A program made the translations under genes and the position numbers. The notes below the pieces were generated by a model. That model searched no databases. It was not told the origin of the DNA and saw only the letters and a program-made list of their open reading frames with translations. From positions 1-31,233 of the IMG/VR virus record IMGVR_UViG_3300028829_004859: a stretch of DNA of 31,233 nucleotides. One strand, written 5' to 3'. Shown here one piece after another: positions 27,575 to 31,233 of the stretch (within the stretch, counting starts at the first letter, position 1; every line of letters begins with the position of its first letter). The DNA comes from a virus.

Positions 27575-28179
27575 TGGATGACAGCACAATGTATTGGAAA
27601 ACAGATCCTGAAGATCTGTGGATACATGATAAGCTTATTCTAAGTAGAAAGTTAGGTTATGTTTGCGGACCTCACGGAGTTGATGTTCCTAGAATAGGTA
27701 AATATATTATTAGACCTTGCGTTAATTTTATGGGTATGGGACGAGGTGCTTACTTTGATAGATTCTGGACTAAGACAACAGATAACAAAATGCCTGAAGG
27801 GTCTTTCTGGTGTGAGATATTTAAAGGTAAACATATATCAGTAGACTATGTTAACAAGAAGCAAGTGTTAGCTGTACAAGGTGTTCGTAAAACGAATACA
27901 AATTTATGGAGATGGTCTAAATGGAAAAAGATAGAATCTAATATTCCTTACCCTGATGTTCTCAAAAAACTTAAAAATAACTATAAGTATATTAACTGTG
28001 AATTTATAGGTGATAAGCTTATTGAAGTACATTTAAGAGGTAACCCTGATTGGGCTTTGATACCTAAAGCAAAAGAACTTATACCTGTATTTAAAGATGA
28101 TATTGTCATTATGCCTTCTGAAAAATATCAATGGGTAGATTCAAAAGATTTTAAAAGATTAGGCTTTTACTGGAAATAA
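27574..28179 (+). CDS. Conserved marine T4-like protein, unknown function (201 aa)
   Basis: The segment DLWIHDKLILSRKLGYVCGP, then VPRIGKYIIRPCVNFMGMGRGA and EGSFWCEIFKGKHISVDYV, is a pattern I associate with a conserved but uncharacterised protein of marine T4-like phages. The many aromatic residues and the acidic/basic motifs suggest an enzyme or nucleotide-binding fold, but no catalytic signature is clear. It abuts a promoter and the RNase H gene downstream. Confidence 0.65.
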   Translation: MDDSTMYWKTDPEDLWIHDKLILSRKLGYVCGPHGVDVPRIGKYIIRPCVNFMGMGRGAYFDRFWTKTTDNKMPEGSFWCEIFKGKHISVDYVNKKQVLAVQGVRKTNTNLWRWSKWKKIESNIPYPDVLKKLKNNYKYINCEFIGDKLIEVHLRGNPDWALIPKAKELIPVFKDDIVIMPSEKYQWVDSKDFKRLGFYWK

Positions 28180-28193
28180 TTTATAAAACTTAC

Positions 28194-28203
28194 TATAATA
28201 ATA
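28194..28203 (+). promoter_or_regulatory. Promoter of the TATAATAATA type ahead of RNase H
   Basis: TATAATAATA preceded by AATTTATAAAACTTAC, the same arrangement as at 800-829 and 4594-4626. RNA would start near 28210, leaving a short leader with AAAAGG before the ATG at 28232. Confidence 0.5.
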
Positions 28204-28231
28204 TTAGCGAAACTGAAAAAAAGGCGATATT

Positions 28232-29083
28232 ATGATTTTATTAGATTATTCTTCTGTAATGATGAGTTCTATCTTTTCTAGGATAGATGATTACGAAAAC
28301 GATGTAGATTTGTTACGTCATCAGATCTTTAATATCATAAGATTATACAATGTTCAGTATCGTAGTGATTATGGAGAGATGATTCTATGTATGGACGGTG
28401 GAAAAAACTGGCGTAGAGAACGTTATCCCTTCTATAAAGCGAATCGTCGTAAAAGCCGTAATAACTCAGTCCATGATTGGGATGCGATCTATTCTATATT
28501 GAATAGTGTTCGAGATGAAATGACAACGATGTCCCCTTTCAAATGCATTCGCATTGATCGTTGTGAAGCTGACGACGTAATAGCTACATTGGTTGAGAAG
28601 CAAACCTCTCCGGAACCTGTACTTATCATCTCTCCTGATCGCGATTTTGTTCAATTACAAAAATACCCTAATGTTAAGCAATTTTCTAATATACAGAAGA
28701 AATGGATAGAACCTAAAGTTTCTGCAGATTATGACTTACAAGAAAAGATTCTCAAAGGCGATATGGGAGATGGTGTACCTAATGTACTATCTGAAGATAA
28801 CGTTTTTGTAGAAGAAAATAGTAGGCAAACGCCTCTTCGTAAAGCAAAATTTGAAGCTCTCCTCAAAGATCCAGAAGCTTTAGGTACTACCATATCTAGA
28901 CGAGTTATTCGTAATAGAGACTTAGTAGATCTAGATAGAACTCCTGATGACATTAAAGATGAAATTATGGCTAGCTTTAATGGTGAACACGAAGGATCAA
29001 TAAATAGTTTAATGACTTTATTTACTAAAAGACAAATGAAGATGTTGCTCGAAGCACTTCCGGATTTCGAAACGAATAAATAA
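28232..29083 (+). CDS. rnh: RNase H / 5'-3' exonuclease (T4 Rnh-like, FEN family)
   Basis: It removes RNA primers from Okazaki fragments. Acidic metal-binding residues are visible: Asp5, Asp55 (CMDGG), Glu112/Asp114/Asp115 in EADDVIA, Asp136 and Asp138 in SPDRDF, and Asp177/Asp180 in GDMGDGVPN. YPFYKANRRKSR is the FEN-family DNA-binding stretch. The 283 residues are close to T4 RNase H (305). The first half uses CGT and CGC arginine codons more than most neighbours. Confidence 0.93.
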   Translation: MILLDYSSVMMSSIFSRIDDYENDVDLLRHQIFNIIRLYNVQYRSDYGEMILCMDGGKNWRRERYPFYKANRRKSRNNSVHDWDAIYSILNSVRDEMTTMSPFKCIRIDRCEADDVIATLVEKQTSPEPVLIISPDRDFVQLQKYPNVKQFSNIQKKWIEPKVSADYDLQEKILKGDMGDGVPNVLSEDNVFVEENSRQTPLRKAKFEALLKDPEALGTTISRRVIRNRDLVDLDRTPDDIKDEIMASFNGEHEGSINSLMTLFTKRQMKMLLEALPDFETNK

Positions 29084-29123
29084 AGTGGATCCAAAAAAGA
29101 CAGTTTAATAAGGAGACTCCAAA

Positions 29124-29777
29124 ATGGCTCATAGAAAACAGAACGTGTTCACAGCGAACGCTAATGGCGAAGGACAATTAAAAAACGGAAAGAGCTACGT
29201 ACCTGCGATTGATAATAAAGGACACGATTCAGAACATCTTATAGCTTTCAAAGGCGGTTTCGGAATCGGTAATCCTGTGTATGATAGTAGACAAGGTAAA
29301 GTAGTATATTCATTTGAAGTTTTAGATGCCCTTCCAGGTACAATCATGACAGACTCTGATTATGTAACTCAAGAAGATACTATTGGTAAAAATGGTATTA
29401 CATTAGGTACAACATCAGCGATAGCATTTGATAGTGAAAACACTAGATATACTCTAACGTTTAATAGTATTGACTCAGATGCAGTAACTGCTGTTAACTC
29501 AGGTAGAACTTATATTTGGTCAGAAGAATTCGGTACAGAAAACTATGTAATTGAAGGTTATGTAACTAAGACTACAGGAGCAAGTCCTGATTCAACTCTT
29601 GGTGTAATTCCAACATCTTCTAACATAGGCTGGAAAGCTGCACAAGCAGATGGCACATTATCAATTATTTACGATGCAAATAATAAAGTAATGGCTAGAG
29701 GCAAAACTATTAACGATGATAAGAATCGTTATGCAGATGCTGACTCAGACTTTATGTTCTCTGACAATGTTGCGTAA
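29124..29777 (+). CDS. Probable virion protein, beta-rich (217 aa)
   Basis: AAGGAG at 29110-29115 precedes the ATG. The sequence is rich in Gly, Ser, Thr, Asp and Tyr with alternating beta-strand patterns, such as TSAIAFDSENTRYTLTFNSI and EEFGTENYVIEGYVT. It has no cysteine and no signal peptide. This composition is typical of capsid-decoration or fibre proteins. An AATAAATA box at 29075-29082 could be a late promoter, which would fit a structural role. The family is not recognised. Confidence 0.6.
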   Translation: MAHRKQNVFTANANGEGQLKNGKSYVPAIDNKGHDSEHLIAFKGGFGIGNPVYDSRQGKVVYSFEVLDALPGTIMTDSDYVTQEDTIGKNGITLGTTSAIAFDSENTRYTLTFNSIDSDAVTAVNSGRTYIWSEEFGTENYVIEGYVTKTTGASPDSTLGVIPTSSNIGWKAAQADGTLSIIYDANNKVMARGKTINDDKNRYADADSDFMFSDNVA

Positions 29778-29785
29778 TTTAAATT

Positions 29786-30328
29786 ATGAAACTAGCGGTT
29801 TTTACATTTGGGAGAATGAATCCTCCTACAATAGGTCATGAAAAACTAATTAACAAATTAAGAAAGGTTGCCCGAATGTCAAGAGGGCAGCCTCTCTTGT
29901 TTGCTAGTCAAAGTCAAGACGCTAAAAAGAACCCATTAGATTACAATACAAAAATTCGAATCTTAAAAACCTCGTTTGGACAAATCGTTCAAAGAACCAA
30001 CTCTAATACTATAATGAAAGTTATGGCTGAACTTCAAGATAAAGGTTACGAAGAAGTAATCCTTGTTGCTGGTTCAGATAGAGTTAAAGACTTCAATGAT
30101 TTACTGCAAAAATATAATGGAACTGACTATAACTTTAAAAATATCAAAGTTGTAAGTGCAGGACAAAGAGACCCTGACGCAGACGGAGCCGAAGGAATGA
30201 GTGCAAGTAAGATGAGAGAATTAGCTAAGGATGAAAACTTAGACGAGTTCAAGAAAGGCTTACCTTTGAAAGCGCAAAGGATGGCTAAAGATATATTAAG
30301 AAAAGTTAGACAAGGAATGAAATTATGA
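29786..30328 (+). CDS. Nucleotidyltransferase of the cytidylyltransferase-like superfamily (180 aa)
   Basis: The N-terminus GRMNPPTIGHEKLI carries the (H/T)xGH nucleotide-binding motif as TIGH (15-18), and MSASKMREL near residue 140 is the ISSTxxR-type counterpart. ILVAGSDRVKDF lies between. The fold covers NMN adenylyltransferases, pantetheine-phosphate adenylyltransferases and cytidylyltransferases. Proteins of this kind occur in marine T4-like phages without a proven substrate; NAD metabolism is one possibility. The start has no clear ribosome site, but the ATG lies eight bases after the previous stop. Confidence 0.75.
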   Translation: MKLAVFTFGRMNPPTIGHEKLINKLRKVARMSRGQPLLFASQSQDAKKNPLDYNTKIRILKTSFGQIVQRTNSNTIMKVMAELQDKGYEEVILVAGSDRVKDFNDLLQKYNGTDYNFKNIKVVSAGQRDPDADGAEGMSASKMRELAKDENLDEFKKGLPLKAQRMAKDILRKVRQGMKL

Positions 30329-30909
30329 TTAAAGCGAAAGATATGCAAGTATTTGAAATACTTGAAGAATTTGATAAAACCGTAGGTAGATCTCAAAAGG
30401 TTAATTATCTTAAAGAATATAGAGAACATACACCATTAACGTATGTACTAAAATTTAATTATTGTGATACAATAAAATCATTAATTCCTGAAGGGAGGCC
30501 TCCTTTCAATGACGAACCAGATGATGGACCTAGTAAGGCATCTCTGTGGCAATACCTAAACGTGTTTCCTAATTTTGTACAATCTAATCAAGCAGCTCAA
30601 GTTAAACCTCTTCAAAGAGAGAAATTGTTTATTGAGATGTTAGAAGCTATAGCAGTTGAAGAAGCTAATATGATTATACTTGCTAAAGATAGAGAGTTAG
30701 AAAAACTATATCCTTCTTTAGATATTGGAATAGTAAGAGAAGCTTTCCCTAATCTTGAAATTCAGACTAAACAAGAAGCTAAAGAGCAGTCTGAAGAAGA
30801 GAAGAAAGCTGATATCTTAGCTGTTATCCAAGATAAAAAAGAACAATTAAAGTCATTACAAACTGAAATAAAAGATCTTACAAAAGAAGCGAAAGCGTAT
30901 AGTGAATGA
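30325..30909 (+). CDS. DUF6433-like conserved T4-like protein (194 aa)
   Basis: The pattern EILEEFDKTVGRSQKVNYLKEYREHTPLTYVLKFNY, followed by SLIPEGRPPF and REKLFIEMLEAIAVEEANMI, matches what I recall of DUF6433, a family conserved in T4-like phages with unknown function. The C-terminal 50 residues form a charged coiled coil (KKADILAVIQDKKEQLKSL). It overlaps both neighbours by four bases. Confidence 0.65.
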   Translation: MIKAKDMQVFEILEEFDKTVGRSQKVNYLKEYREHTPLTYVLKFNYCDTIKSLIPEGRPPFNDEPDDGPSKASLWQYLNVFPNFVQSNQAAQVKPLQREKLFIEMLEAIAVEEANMIILAKDRELEKLYPSLDIGIVREAFPNLEIQTKQEAKEQSEEEKKADILAVIQDKKEQLKSLQTEIKDLTKEAKAYSE

Positions 30910-31233
30910 TATTAGAACAAAATCTATTTCCTTATAACATAAGTGAACTTAAACCTGCAATTAATGAAGTGGGTTTCGATCAACACTTTAACCATGTTTA
31001 TAAAACTTATATTGATGATTTCAATTTGAGCAAAGGTGATATTCCTTTTAATAAAGCTGGTGCTCATCTTCATTCTCTCTATTTTGATAATATTAGAGAA
31101 TATAGAGATCAAAATAAACCGAATGGTAAAATAGAGCAAATTATTAATAATAGATATGGCTCTCATAATAATTTTTATATTACAATACTTGAACAAGCTG
31201 AAAGGCTTCAAGGTAATGGATGGTTGTGGATGA
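30906..31233 (+). CDS. Fe/Mn superoxide dismutase-like protein, 5' part only
   Basis: The frame opens at an ATG overlapping the previous stop (ATGA) and runs off the window after 109 codons. It begins LFPYNISELKPAINEVGFDQ and continues HFNHVYKTYIDDFN, matching the N-terminal helical hairpin of Fe/Mn superoxide dismutases. FNKAGAHLHSLYFDNI corresponds to the FNxAxxxxNHxFY helix, and YGSHNNFY then GNGWLWM to the FGSxxxF and GSGWxWL segments. Candidate metal histidines (HFNH, HLH) are kept, though the canonical HHxKHH is reduced. The remaining ligands lie beyond the window. Function as an active dismutase or as a structural relative is open. Confidence 0.65.
   Translation, partial: MILEQNLFPYNISELKPAINEVGFDQHFNHVYKTYIDDFNLSKGDIPFNKAGAHLHSLYFDNIREYRDQNKPNGKIEQIINNRYGSHNNFYITILEQAERLQGNGWLWM

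Noticed and set aside
28729-29094. Minus-strand open frame of 121 codons within RNase H
   Set aside because: It is antisense to a clear FEN-family gene and has Ser/Leu-rich shadow composition.
30924-31211. Minus-strand open frame of 95 codons at the right edge
   Set aside because: The + strand here encodes a superoxide-dismutase-like protein coupled by ATGA to its neighbour; the antisense frame is an Ile/Asn-rich shadow.
1-31233. CRISPR array, insertion sequence or prophage attachment site
   Set aside because: No regularly spaced direct repeats, transposase, integrase or terminal inverted repeats were seen.

Overview
This window is most likely a stretch of a marine T4-like myovirus genome, and the host is probably an alphaproteobacterium of the SAR11/Pelagibacter type. 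Four things point there. The DNA is very AT-rich. Nearly all genes lie on the + strand and overlap by 1-20 bases. The T4 replisome is almost complete: gp45, gp44, gp62, RegA, gp43, gp61, gp41, UvsX, RNase H, NrdA and NrdB. The window also carries a circularly permuted two-piece tmRNA of the alphaproteobacterial form. The host assignment is inference; the T4-like core is plain from protein motifs. Layout, left to right. Positions 1-870 hold the broken end of an unrecognised gene, a sigma70-like promoter, an apparently undescribed structured RNA with a pseudoknot, a 68-residue ORF and tRNA-Arg(TCT). Positions 869-4600 hold a DUF932 protein, a secreted glycine-zipper protein, small ORFs, and a purine-salvage pair: a phosphoribosyltransferase and GMP reductase. 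Positions 4650-13400 are the replication block: sliding clamp, clamp loader, RegA repressor, DNA polymerase, several conserved T4-like proteins and primase. Positions 13389-17760 make nucleotides: a NrdA with an internal glutaredoxin domain, NrdB, a 2-oxoglutarate oxygenase and small ORFs. Positions 17685-18358 hold the only minus-strand gene, a GIY-YIG endonuclease, and the permuted tmRNA read from a T4-type late promoter. Positions 18377-22412 hold small ORFs, an SGNH-type protein, a carbamoyltransferase and a glutamine-dependent asparagine synthetase. Positions 22408-23240 hold a late promoter that starts transcription right at a glutamine (glnA-type) riboswitch, then an 81-residue ORF and an Hsp20 chaperone. 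Positions 23285-29083 hold UvsX, a CMP-Kdo synthetase, the gp41 helicase, conserved proteins and RNase H. Positions 29124-31233 hold a probable structural protein, a nucleotidyltransferase, a DUF6433-like protein and the start of an Fe/Mn superoxide-dismutase-like protein. How the parts fit. The replisome, recombinase and RNase H copy the genome. NrdAB makes deoxynucleotides, and GuaC with the phosphoribosyltransferase could redirect guanine nucleotides toward IMP, which would suit an AT-rich genome. The tRNA and tmRNA support late translation. Several regulatory layers can be read directly: TATAAATA late promoters, TATAATAATA promoters with a shared upstream box, a glutamine riboswitch, a terminator that overlaps a late promoter ahead of uvsX, a repeated 26-nt leader element, and nearly identical leaders without a Shine-Dalgarno on genes 43 and 61, which may be RegA targets. 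The best candidates for undescribed biology are the structured RNA near position 300-460, the 26-nt leader element, and the tmRNA/endonuclease locus.
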